Origin: Zarea fungicola
Taxonomy: Eukaryota; Ascomycota; Sordariomycetes; Hypocreales; Cordycipitaceae
Reading direction: 5' to 3'
Assembly (NCBI GenBank): GCA_900169235.1
Contig: FWCC01000185.1
Span: forward strand, 62,001-126,000
Length of the DNA stretch: 64,000 nt
Position 1 is the first letter of the stretch, and every line of letters begins with the position of its first letter. The translations under genes were made by a program, and so were the position numbers. A model generated the notes under the pieces. It was not told where the DNA came from. It was given only the letters and a program-made list of their open reading frames with translations, and searched no databases. Positions 11,214-22,620 of the stretch are shown here, piece after piece.

Positions 11214-12715
11214 AGCAAAGTCAAGTCTACCTGAGATTTTCGGGGCAATTGATAGATGATGGGCGGAGCGGCCAGGTAAAATGACCATGTGAAAAGGAGA
11301 GGGGAAAAAATATCTCGTGATACCCGCAGATGATTGGGGAAGAAAAAAGGGGCCAAGAAGGAGATGCGTCAATTCGACGTATAACTTTTTTTTTCTATTT
11401 TATTTTTTGCATGACGGCACGCGGAGTCTGGAAACAAAAAGGCTGCAAAGGATGATGCGGCTTGAGTCTTTTTCATTTTTTATTATTGGACGGCGTTCCT
11501 TGTCACTGGATTTGCAGTGTGGTTTCTTTCTTTTAAGAAGAGAGAGATTTCTAAACATTAATGGTGGTGTGGAATTTTGATGTTTCTACGGCTCTTTCTG
11601 GGATAGAAACTTTTATTTTCTGTTTTGTTGCTTGTATTTTTTAATTTCAAATCTTTCAGTATTGACTCTTTCTCGAAGTGCGTGACTATGTATGTTTGTT
11701 ATCTAGATGTAACAGCTTGGGCTGAGATTTGTGACGTGAGAATATGCCACGGGTGAATGATGGGCCTAATCTGGCAAGTTGAACTCTTAGTTGCACATGC
11801 AATGGTGGTGAACAAGTCGGAAGAATTGAAGTACAAGCGCAGTGGCGGAACGCGTCGTCGCCACATTCCGCGCCGAGTAGAATTGCAAGGGGGAGCGGAC
11901 GCGTTTTTGGTGAAGGCAAGCATGTGTCGTATCGATCCTACCCTACAGCTGAGCATGTATAGTTTTGGCGACGCCATGTTGTTCTGTTCTTGTTCTTGAT
12001 GGGTTGGGCTAAATCGGTTGTTTTGTATTGGTGATTTACTTGTCTTGATATGCTCTGCAATCTTGGCTGGTGATGTGGCTTCAGTGGCAGGAAACCTTGC
12101 CATACTGACGTCAAGAACGACGAGGTGTTAGTTAAAGTGCGCAAGCCACCACGCTTCCAGGGCCAAAAGCCGGCGCATTTCCGACGAGAATGTAGACGAG
12201 CAACTGGCCATTATCATTACATAGTCTCAAAATCCTTGACTCTAATAATGAGTTATTCATTTTGAAAAAGAGCGCATGTTTCTATAAGTTCCTTGTAACT
12301 GATACAAATCCCATCCCGGCCTGCCTTGACTACCTACTGCATGATTGGTGGGGGAACGAAAATTAGTATCTTCTGCTCCGTATTGGAGCAACAAATAACG
12401 CATCTTGATCCCTCTTCCTTTCGGAGGGCTCCGCACGCGAAAAAAGTAGTTACCCACCTTTCACCAAACTCTGATTGAATACCAAAGGTTGAGTGAGTCA
12501 AGATGTCTTTTGGCACCGGCCGTGGCGCCACGTGATTGAGCGGAATGGGAAAAATCTCTTTACTACTCGTGAACAGCTTCCTATCAATAAAACAATTTCC
12601 TTGCGCCGCTACCCGTCCATTTCCACCCCGCCCTTCCGACCCCTCCAATTGACGCAATCGAAACTTTTTCCTGAATTATTCCCTTTTTTTGCTGTGCACG
12701 GGCACATTTCACGAC
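11214..12715. other. Intergenic region before adenylosuccinate synthetase
   Basis: Contains the Seb1-like 3' UTR (T-rich 11390-11650) and the synthetase promoter. A 134-codon minus ORF at 11699-12103 has a vaguely mitochondrial-looking start but no family match or clear splice structure, so no gene is called. Confidence 0.5.
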
Positions 12716-15700
12716 ATGCCCATCACTGTCATTCTCGGTTCCCAATGGGGTTTGTCTCATCCTATTTCCCAAAAAAACACACCCCGCACTTGCGCATTCT
12801 GCAGCTTTTTTTTTGCCCCTCTTGCCGATACCGGCCATGCGGGCGATTGTTGCGACATGGTGTGATTTGATGTTGTGAGATGCTAACATTTGCTGCAATG
12901 TATAGGAGATGAGGGTGTATGTATTAAGAAACCAGGACTAAAACAAATGTCATTTTCTAATGCTGTTAATAGAAAGGAAAACTGACCGACATCCTTTGCC
13001 CCGAGGCGCAACTTGTCGCGCGTGCTGCTGTGAGCAACGAACCAACACCCAACCACGAGCGACAAACAAACATAACATGCTAATTGGGGAAACAAACTCT
13101 AGGGCGGTCACAATGCTGGTCACTCTATTGTGTACGTTGGAATACTGTCTTTTGCTCTTGAAGCAAAATTGACGCTTCGCTTGCAAGGAAATGCTAACTT
13201 GTCCCGTCTAGCGCAAACGGAGTGTCGTACAGGTTCGATGCCAATTGGACATGAATACGCCTTTCAACAACTACTTACAAGCCTATCTAGCTTTCACCTG
13301 CTGCCTTCTGGCCTCATCAACCCGAAATGGTACGCCAATGCATGCGCTGTGTATAGAATAAAGGGGAAGCTGACACTCATCTAGCATGAACTTTATTGGC
13401 TCTGGAGTCGTCTTTCACGTGTAAGCATCAGTTGATCGCCATGCTGGTGTTTGACGCAAACTATACCCCTTACATCACGATATTAACTCTCCTCCAGCCC
13501 AAGCTTCTTCCGGGAGCTTCAGGAACTCGAGGACAAGGGCCTGACCACAGTCCATGATCGCATCCTCGTTTCCGACCGAGTCCATATTGACTTGGACCTT
13601 CACGTCGCCGTCGACATCGCCGACGAGGAGGAGCTCGGAGGTAAGGTTCCCATTGAAAAGTCCCGTACTCTTGACCACCAAAACAAGTATCTAAAACACA
13701 AACTGTAGAAGGAAAAGTGGGCAGCACGCAAAGAGGTATTGCGCCAACGTATTCCTCAAAAGCCGCGGTAAGTAAAAACAGCGTGATGATTTTGCTCACC
13801 TAGACGTTCGAGTTTTGCTGAAACTTTGTTGTAGCGAAGTGGAATCAGATTGGCAGAGGTCTTCAACCCCACGCTGTTCGAGACCAAGCTCCGACGACTG
13901 GCCGACGGCTACCGTAAGCGATATGGCGATAAGTTAAAGTACGACGTCGAGGAGGAACTGGCCCGATTCACCGAGTATCGAGAAAAGCTGGCCAGATACG
14001 CCGTCGATGGCGTGTCCTTTATGCGCAGCGCCCAGGAGGCCGACATGAAGATTGTGGTTGAAGGCGCCAACGTAAGGAACCCTGTTCTGGCCCCTTTAAA
14101 TCTCTGATACTAACTGATTGGGGGTGCCGAGCAACGCCGGCCGTGGTCTCGAGTTCCCCTTTCCCGCCCTAAGTGGCCAGCAGCATGTACCAACGGTCTG
14201 GTAGACTTGTGAGCCCTGCTCCTTTGGGGAATTGAAAGTTTTCCCTCGTGCAGAAATTAAGCCCTGGAATCATCTAGAGATGAGGTCATTGCATTGCGCT
14301 TTGATCTTTCATCTTTATATGATTCTGGGGCTTTTTTTCATGTCGGATTATTTTCGCCTTCCAATGTCACTGTTTGCGTAGAACCGTTTGGTACTGGCTT
14401 TCTTCCTGGGAATGGAAAGGGGAACAGAGACCCAGCTTCGTGTGCTCCCACCTCATTTGAACAGGCCCTGATGCTTGACATTGACTATGGTTCATACCCG
14501 GTATGTTTTCCTCTATTCCTCTCTGGGGGTTTCGCCAATAACAAGTTGAACACTCTACTGACTTTTTCTTGTTGAATAGTTTGTTACATCGTCAAACACG
14601 ACTATTGGTGGAGTTATTGGCGGACTCGCCTTGAACCCAAAGAACATCACCGAGACGATCGGAGTCGTCAAGGCCTGTAAGTAGCCTTTGCACCCCAAAA
14701 TACTTCTAATGTACGCTGACAGAAGTGTTTAGATACAACTCGCGTCGGCCAGGGTGCTTTCAAGACGGAAGACTTGGGAGAGTATGCTTAACGGCGGACA
14801 CTATAATTGGAGACAAGAGCAAGCTAACTTGTGACGTAGGGTCGGAACAAAACTCCAGGAAATTGGCCGAGAATGGGTTAGACCTCTCATTTTCTCATGA
14901 CGTTTGCAAAACTGATAAAACTAACATTTTTTTCAGGGCACATCAACTGGCCGAAGACGTAGATGCGGATGGTAAGTTCAATCTGGTCGCAGTCAGAGCA
15001 CAGAAACAGATCCCGGAACACATTGCTAATTCTTACCTAGGCTTGGTAATTATGACCAAAATTTGCTCTTATGTTGGCTGAAGACATCACTAACTTGAGT
15101 AGACCTAGCAGTGGTTAAGTTCAGTGCATCCGTTAATTATTACTCTGTCTTGAACCTTACAAAGGTATAGTACCCCCGCCCACCTTTAAACATGTGGAAG
15201 CTTAATTAACTCCCACCCCTTTCTTCCAGCTCGACGTTCTCGACACCTTTGAAACGATCAAGATTGCCATTGCCTACAAGGTTGACGGCGAGGTTCGTAG
15301 TTCCTTCTTCTCCCTTTTTGTTGTTGTACTGGCATCAAGACAACTGACACGTCTCTCTGACACAGGAACTGGATTCGTACCCTGCCAACCTTGATACCCT
15401 CGACCAAGCCGAAGTCGTCTACCATGAAATGCCAGGATGGCAAAAGCCTACGACCAATGCAAAGTCGTGGTACGATCTCCCTATCCAAGCGAGAAACTAC
15501 GTCGAGGTAAAGAGATCCCAGCCCGCTGGCGAAAATTAACTACTTCCAAGTGTCATGAAGCTAATAGAGTTTTTTTTGTAGTACATTGAGAAATTCGTTG
15601 GAGTCAAGGTATGTTGTAGAAAAAAATCTTGAACCGTTCGTTTCGGTAGCAGTCACTTACAATGACACAGGTCAAGTGGATTGGTACCGGCCCCGACCGC

Positions 15701-15724
15701 GAGTCCATGATTACACGCGCATAA
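12716..15724 (+). CDS. ade12: Adenylosuccinate synthetase, 21 exons
   Basis: Couples GTP hydrolysis to joining IMP and aspartate, the committed step to AMP. Exons: 12716-12749, 12906-12916, 12973-13029, 13103-13131, 13212-13232, 13291-13329, 13385-13420, 13498-13640, 13709-13767, 13835-14071, 14465-14500, 14580-14676, 14733-14781, 14840-14876, 14937-14971, 15041-15045, 15103-15164, 15230-15292, 15366-15506, 15582-15608, 15671-15724. They sum to 1272 nt, 423 residues, the normal length. The P-loop GSQWGDEGKGK (8-18) and GGHNAGHS (35-42) place catalytic Asp13 and His41 at the same numbers as in E. coli PurA. TSSNT, TTRVG and TGRRRRCGWLD are intact. The usual GTTGKGIGP motif instead reads GSTQRGIAP (128-136). 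Twenty introns, with exons of 11 and 5 nt, are exceptional for a filamentous fungus. It may be a diverged second copy. An intact frame across 20 junctions argues for function. Confidence 0.9.
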
Positions 15725-17040
15725 AGCAGCAGGTTCGCGTAATTACGGCTGTGCTAGACACGAAAATTAAGAGTGGTTTGAGGACAGATTGATTAGTCCG
15801 GAGCTGACGATAGCTGGTGCTGGGATCAATTGGTTTCAGCAGCGGCCTGGCGGGTGATGATTTTCTGTGGTTTTCCTTTTTAGACTTCAAACACAGGCTG
15901 GCTCTATAGTGAAAATTTCTCAATATCGACGTCGCTTGGTACTTTATTCCTGTTTAATCATGGGCTTGGACTGTCGATGTGTAGTTAATGTCTTGTAATT
16001 TTCATCTAGTCTCCAGATGTCTTCTCCCCTTCTATTTTTTGGTTCTTTATCCACAGAGGCTGACAAGTATTTCTTTCTCTGACCAAATAATAACATCTGT
16101 CATCACACGGTTTGTTCGGATTCCTGTCCTTCAAGCCGCAGGCTCGGGTTCGAGCCGAAATGGGACACATCCAACCACCAGCGCGAACTGACAACCACGC
16201 CCCCTATGAGGCAATTGACCGAATTCATCTAAATTGTTTGACCGTTAAAGTCACGTACTGCTAGGCTGCTCCCTTTGCTAACACAGGTTGAAAAGACCGA
16301 GGTAAGGTTCACGGGAAGCAATCCATGCAAACGGAAACGTGAATTTGTAGTGATTCCCGACGCAGAGTAACTTGAAGACTGGGGAGGATTCCTTATTGGA
16401 ACATCATGAAAAATGGCGAGACTCTGCATGGTTCTATATGTTTCCATTGAATCAAACACGGTCAAAGATTCTTCTTATTGAACCTCCACTCCATTCAGGC
16501 GTTTGTATGCTTTCAATTGTGCCCTACCTCCATTAAATAGTTGATTAGAGGCATCAAACACACCATACAAACATTCAGTGACTGAGCTAGCGAGGGAGTC
16601 GTCACTGGATTTCATGATGGCCAGCTAGGTTTTCAAGCATAAAAGTTACACAAAGAAATGACAATAGGTCACGACAATAGGGGTTGTTGTTTGAACTTGA
16701 TACCGTGAACGGCCACAGGGCATTCTTTGGAGGACGAACGCTGCCCATTCTCTAAAATGTGAGAGTCAAGTGAGATCTTTCAGAAAGACTAGTTCCAACT
16801 GTTACACAAGTGAGAACACTCAATATCTATATAAGAAATGAAGTTTGCCCTCATGCGTAGATAGATATCTCAAAACACCATCGTTCAGTACACATCGTCC
16901 ATATTGCTCGTCCCATTATCAGACTCTGGTCTTCATTAGCTACGGAACCTTGCCACAAACAAACAAACAAACATCAAAATCAGTAAATCAGTCAGAGTAC
17001 TTTACAACTGATTCCAAGTTAACAAAATTAGCCAAATAAT
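15725..17040. other. Intergenic region before the GIY-YIG/Myb gene
   Basis: Holds the synthetase 3' UTR and the promoter of the next gene. Just upstream of the start codon are repeated CAAA units (around 16958-16972) in an AC-rich leader. A TATA-like site is listed separately. No other gene or RNA is supported. Confidence 0.5.
16828..16835 (+). promoter_or_regulatory. TATA-like element of the GIY-YIG/Myb gene
   Basis: TATATAAG lies about 205 bp upstream of the start codon, followed by an A/C-rich leader. Distance and sequence fit a fungal core promoter, but the transcript start is unknown. Confidence 0.4.
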
Positions 17041-20000
17041 ATGTCTTCAGACAGAGAATTCCAGGCCGGCGCAGCACGAAGATTATGGGGGTCACTTTTT
17101 AAGGACTTCCTAGTCAAAGGCAAGGCCACAAGAAAACGCCCGGCGTCGAGTGACACAACCGGCAGAGCGAGTAAAATCAGGAAGACGGAGGGTCGGCGGC
17201 CTTATCCCACACTGGCCCGAGACCCCGAAAGCCTCCTCAGCATTGCTGAGGACCTTGAACGAGAAGAAGTGCAGGCGGATGCGGAAGTGGAGGTGACGAC
17301 GAATGTAGATGATACATCCGATTTGGGTGGGCTTGGAGATGATGAAATAGCTGATGAGGAGGAGGAGGCAAATGAAGAGATTGTCCGAGAGGTTTCCCGA
17401 GAAAGCTCCCTTCAGATGTCGGATTGCGTTGTCGAGAATATGATGAACGCCATGACCGGGGCTTTCCAGGATTTCCCTTCCGAGGATGTAATGAATGAAT
17501 GTGAGTACCTCCTCCTTGGTCAACTGCGGTTGCCTCTATCATCTATGATGTATTTTCACCTTAATTATGTTTGAAAGCTGACTTTTGAGGGGTCAGTGCC
17601 CAGTACTTTGCCCAAAACTGAGAGCAAAAACATCGAAAGGCATCAGAGACATTACACCGCTGTTGTAAATCAGATTTTTGAGACGTCCCGATGGTATACG
17701 GATGCCACTGTTCGCCAGTCTCCGTTTAATCTATTCTTTCTTCTGTGGCTTCAAGCCAACGACTCAAAAGAAACTCGCGGGCGACTCTGCGAGTTCCTTT
17801 TGCATCCACTGGTACGCTCCTACCGTTGCCAGAACGCACTAGGACGGCGGCCACGTCAGTCGCAAAAGGGACTACTTTTTGAAGAACTGCAATTTTATCC
17901 GTTGACAGAGAACGCCAGTGCCGTACCAAATGTAGCTGGTATCTACCTCTTACATGGAGTACGTGGCGAAGGTAACGATAAATCCAAAGATCCTGTCTAC
18001 GTGGGCCAGGCTGCTTCAGCGAAATTTACCCACACAAACGCAGTTGGTATGCGACGCAGAGCAGAACAGCACTGGCAAGGTATTAAGAAAGTACAGAACA
18101 GTGGTGGGGAGCATAAGCCAAAGTTGGGTGCGCATAGCCGGTTTGGTCAAATGGACGTTGAAGGGGTGGAAATTGCTGTCCTATCCATCTTTCCCTTTCC
18201 AGCAGTGGAAATGGGAGAGGCCACCCTACGCCATTATCTGCCGATACTAACACTGGCGGAGACTGTCGATATGCTACTCTGTGGCTCTCTGTCTGCTTTG
18301 GAGGATCCCGAGGTCCAACGTTGCGTGGGGTCGCGCGAGGCGTTGCATAATCCCCGACAAACTCCACAGACGCAGTTATCAAGGGCTTAACCGAGCCCTG
18401 CCAGTAAATCAGTGGACCTCGAGACTTGCGGGTGTTATCTCAAGCTTCAACTTTTCTGCCGCAGAAGTGGCCAGTTTCGTTGATATGGTTGCAGAGTGTG
18501 AAGAGAGTGTATATGTATATGCACCATCTGGCTACTTCTGCATCCAGTACGATGTACTGGTATCTCAGTTGCGGCTCCGAGGTATTGAGAAAACACTCCA
18601 TCAAGTGAAGTTGCTTTACAGTACGCTCGCCGTAAATCCTAATTCGGGTTTGCTCACCCGCCAAGCAAGCAGATGGAGAAGAAACTGGGACCACATCTAC
18701 AGCGTCAAGGAGCACCTTGAACGCAAGGGTCTGGTAGAAGGTCCCAGGGATTACTCTGATATTAACTATCATATACCGAGGCTCGAAGATGGCCTCGAGA
18801 CCGTATGGCAGTTTGGGGACCTTCTACAAGAGTCTGGGTATCCAGACTACTGGCATCGTAAGATTGCGAACAAATTTTGGCAACACTATCTGCCAAGGTT
18901 GCTACATAAGGATGTCTGGGAAAAAATTGCAGGTAATATATTCCTCTCATAGTTTTAGAAGGTTTAATGCTAACAATAGAAGCAACCCCACCAGAGCGCT
19001 TGTCGGCTACAAGACAAGTCATACCGCAGGACATTTACGACCGAACAGTAGATGTCATAGTCCACTACGCCAGGCCAATTCTACTAGAACGGGATGTTAT
19101 CATTAATTTAGACACACCTCTTCTCCCATCCCTTACATGGTCACACTTAGAACTGCTGGAAATTTGGCATCAAGCCTCTGCGCAGCTGATCGCGGATGGT
19201 GTACCTCATCAGCATATTCTTACTGGTGGAGAACTGTGCATCGATAGAATTTTACGTCGATTTGCAAAACGTCTTGTCGAACCCAATCCCTGGCTACCAT
19301 GGAAATATAGTCCCTCGAAGAGAAAACCATCTGCAGTGTTCAATTTTGGGGAAACGAGCTCTATCGACTCTGAAGCCGTTTTTGAATCAACCCAGGATGT
19401 TGATTCTGGAGATGAAAGCGATGAAGAGGTGACGGACTCCTACGAGTGGCCATCAGAAGATGGCCGCTATGAGGCAATGGCCACCGCCCACAAGGAGCAA
19501 GTCAGTGCAGGCAAGCACAAGGGGCAACAGGCGCCAAATGTTCTCAAGATTCCCGTTATGCGACCAGCGCCTTGCGAGATGGCCCAAAATCGCACTTCGA
19601 CACTTCGCACATTAACTACTTTTATGCGTGACACGCACGAAAAAACATTCGATGCTGCGATCGGAGCTTACGACAGGGATGAAGACTTCTGGGAAAGTCT
19701 CTACCTCGACCTCAATCACAGCTGGGGGTCCTACAGTGAGACTGTGGAATTGAGGGTCAGATTCGAGTGGGTCTTGGAGCTTATTAGAACCGGAGAGCTC
19801 TCGTCGGAAGCCCAAACGGCCTTCGATATTGTTGTAGAGGTCTTGACCGGCAGCTCACCGTCAAGTCAGAAACACCCTTATAGTGAAGAGACGGACTGCG
19901 ATGTTGCTGGCCTAATTGGCCCGGATCTGTCAAGGGAGTGGGCCAAAACGTTTTTTAAAATCAACAATGTGTTGCAGACCGTCAAGAGCGCCATCACAAA

Positions 20001-21366
20001 TCGAATGCCAACCTTTGGTATCGACGGATTCTGCTTTCGGTATGGTCTATTGATCATCCGAGCTTGGGAAAATGCAATGGCCCAGGGTGGCCATCTTCCC
20101 AATCTCAAGGACGTCCGTTGCGACGACGAGGCACGGCCTTCCATGGAATTATATGAGCCTCAAACGGCCAACGGCAGCTCCGAGGTTTCCACGAGCTCGA
20201 TGAGTTCTAGGCCGGCGTTGTCATTACAAATTCCCGAAGCTGTCGCCGGGTCTTCATATCCGCCGCCGCCTCCTTCTCCAGACCCATATCCACCTCTGCC
20301 TGGCAATGTATTGACCGGGAGGATAAGAGATTGGCACGAGGACGAGATCGATTATGCCATTTACCTCTCCAAATTGAATCACCTAACAGTGGCCGAAAAA
20401 GTTGCTAAATTTCACCTCAAATTTCACTCCAACCACCGTACTAAAGAGGCGATAGAGTTGCGAATGAGCCGGCTAAAACTGAAAAAAGTAAAAGAGCAAG
20501 GTGGACAGGCAAGAGAGAAGCGGCCATGGAACGATGCCGAGCACGATTTGTTGCTCACTCTGCTTCAAACTTGCAACACCTGGGATGAAGTCACAGCTGC
20601 CATGGAGGCAGAGTTTCCAAGAGGTCGAACCAAGGCCATGATTAAAGCCTACGCCGAAAGAAATAGCTTGGATTTTTCCAGAATTTCCAAGGCCTGGGAC
20701 AATGTTCAACACAAATTTTTGGTCAATCTGCTTCGAACTTGCGATAGCTGGGGGGAAGTCACAGCTGCCATGGAGGCAAAGTTCCACACAGGTCGAAGCA
20801 AAGCCGCTATCCAGACTTATGCGTATAAAAGGGAACTAGATGTTTCTAGGCTTTCCAAAGCCATTGAATGGACCACTACCCATAAGAAGTTCATTAAAGA
20901 GCTTCATGCCAGACAGACAAAGCCAACGGAGTACCCCAGACTCCTAAAGGAGGAGTTTGGTATTGAAGTTTCCGTGAATGCGTGTACACACATGCGTTCC
21001 AAATTGGGCCTGATCAAAAGGAGAGGTAAAAACAATTGGTCTCCAGAGGAACTCGAGTTCCTTGCCACGAACAGTCATCTCGAGCCCTCCGATTTCTATA
21101 GGAAGTATGTGCAGAAGTTCGGTCAAAAACGAAACCGTAGTGCAGTCTTGCAAAAGCTGAAGAAGCTCAAAGACGGCAAAAATACTACGCTCTACCACCA
21201 GAATCGAAGGTGGACTGCCGAACAAGATGAGCTTCTCCTAAGCGTGGCTCATCTTACACGGAAGGAAAAATACGCTGCGTATTATGCAAAATTTGGACGG
21301 ACACGATCAAAAGCGGCATTGCTGAAAAGGTTATCAAAACTAAGGAAACGAGCCAACAAATTGTAA
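17041..21366 (+). CDS. GIY-YIG nuclease-like protein with six Myb/SANT-like repeats
   Basis: Large orphan gene, ~1,380 residues. Exon 1 is 17041-17500, exon 2 starts 17597, exon 3 ends 18932 and exon 4 is 18980-21366. Introns 17501-17596 and 18933-18979 are clear (the latter has a CTAAC branch). The exon 2/3 junction is uncertain: the reading frame must shift between 18250 and 18404, for example by a 40-nt intron at 18330-18369. Residues ~20-60 are basic and nuclear-signal-like; ~75-130 are acidic. A GIY-YIG core follows: GIY at 268-270, YVGQ at 288-291 and GMRRRAEQH at 304-312, with candidate catalytic Glu residues in MGEATLRHY or LTLAET downstream. The middle third is unrecognised and followed by an acidic stretch. 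From ~1036 to 1375 six helical repeats begin with Trp plus acidic residues (DWHEDE, PWNDAEHD, AWDNVQHK, EWTTTHKK, NWSPEELE, RWTAEQDE). Predicted role: sequence-specific DNA binding and possibly cutting, as in a homing, mobile or domesticated nuclease. The function is inferred. Confidence 0.65.
20560..20808 (+). repeat. Recently duplicated Myb-like repeat units, 168-bp offset
   Basis: The segment beginning CTGCTTCAAACTTGC at 20560 recurs as CTGCTTCGAACTTGC at 20728. Near-identity runs through GAAGTCACAGCTGCCATGG and on to the GGTCGAA block. The offset is exactly 56 codons, making repeats 2 and 3 of the Myb-like array the youngest pair. Confidence 0.9.
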
Positions 21367-22266
21367 AGTGGAATCAGGCTAACGAGAAGGTCTTTATGCT
21401 GCTGTTGACACTGTTGCTGCTGCTGCTGGTTTTTAAGCTGTTGCCGGTATTTGTATTGTTCCTGGTATTTGTATTATTCTATTATTCCTTGTGTTTATAC
21501 TGTTGCTTGTGTTTATTCTGTTGCTAGTGCTGCTAGGTCGCTCTGTAGACAGTCATATCAATGGATCCATCCATCTCCATACCATCAACTATTGTCACCA
21601 GGGCCCTTCATAACTCAATCGCGATAACTCGAAACTATTTCTCCTCCAACTGTTTGACTAAAAAAAACACAGACCGTTGAGGCGTGGGCACGTTTCGGCT
21701 GGTTCAGCCGCATGAATCAATGCGAGAGAGGTTTTACGCTAGGGTCCAAGCGCAACAAAACAAAACAATAATAAATAACCTTAGTGTCTGTACTATAATG
21801 GGCTTGTTTCTCTCCGTGTTTCGAAACCTTGTGCTGAGTCGGTACGCTGCCGAAATTGGCGTCAAATGCCACACTGTTTTGGTTTACCCCTTCTCATTTA
21901 CCGGTCGCCAAAACGAAAAGCAGAATGCCATCTTGTAACTAACTAGTTTGTGGAACCTGTTCAATTGATCCATGGAGACCCGAATTGGTGCGACAAAGTC
22001 CACGGGGCCAGGACAGGAACCGGCGTTTTGGCCCATTTTATCCTTATCGGTGGGCCAGGTACAAGGGCCGAATAGGAAATCAGAAAGTGAGGCTCTTCGA
22101 TCAGAAGCGGAAGGCGGGCTGTTTAAAAATTCAGCCAAGCAATGCTGTGGGAATCTGGCCGGAAAGCACGCAGATGAGAGTCGTCAATGTGGACAGAATT
22201 ACATGCTACTGCAATGATAGCATATTTCCGGGCGCTTTGTTATGATTTTCATACTACATAGCATAT
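21367..22266. other. Intergenic, CTG-rich 3' flank
   Basis: Just after the GIY-YIG/Myb gene, 21398-21530 is low-complexity DNA built from CTG, TTG and GTATTTGT words. The remainder shows only short ORFs without motifs. Confidence 0.5.
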
Positions 22267-22620
22267 ATGCATTCCGTACTGCGTAGCGTGAAAAGACTTT
22301 GCGACTCGGGAGATGAGCCCAAGACAATAACAGTACTTAGTGTGTCAGATCTCGCCACGGATATCGTAAAACGTGTCCACGGATTTTCCTTGCGGTGGAA
22401 ATTGGGATATTACACCCCCACGGACAGGCGCGCAGCCTTGTGCAGACTGGCCGAGGAGAAAATCAACAGCGGGAAAATGACGTATGAATTGAGGCTCTTC
22501 GCGATGCAAAACACCGTCGCCGGTTTCGCCATCGGGCCGGGACTGGAAATGAGTCGGCCTCGCGTCAACATCGGTAGCGACGGCATCGTAAAAGTGGATT
22601 CTGGTTCTGTCAACGGCTAG
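22267..22620 (+). CDS. Uncharacterised 117-residue protein
   Basis: Open frame of 117 codons in an otherwise gene-poor stretch. The product is mixed alpha/beta by composition: a Thr/Val-rich segment near 20-35 (TITVLSVSDLATDIVKRV), a Lys/Glu-rich helix near 60-72 and a Gly-rich end (AGFAIGPGLEMSRP). It has no signal peptide, membrane span or recognised domain. It could be a short accessory gene or the last exon of a longer degraded gene; no upstream exon could be joined confidently. Confidence 0.35.
   Translation: MHSVLRSVKRLCDSGDEPKTITVLSVSDLATDIVKRVHGFSLRWKLGYYTPTDRRAALCRLAEEKINSGKMTYELRLFAMQNTVAGFAIGPGLEMSRPRVNIGSDGIVKVDSGSVNG

Noticed and set aside
11699..12103. 134-codon minus ORF resembling a mitochondrial small protein
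   Set aside because: The start MASPKLYML and a downstream QFYSARN in another frame hinted at a spliced mitochondrial protein, but no consistent splice model could be built.
16125..16165. tRNA-like T-loop GGGTTCGAGCC
   Set aside because: The flanking stem does not pair as a tRNA T-arm and no A-box or acceptor stem is present.
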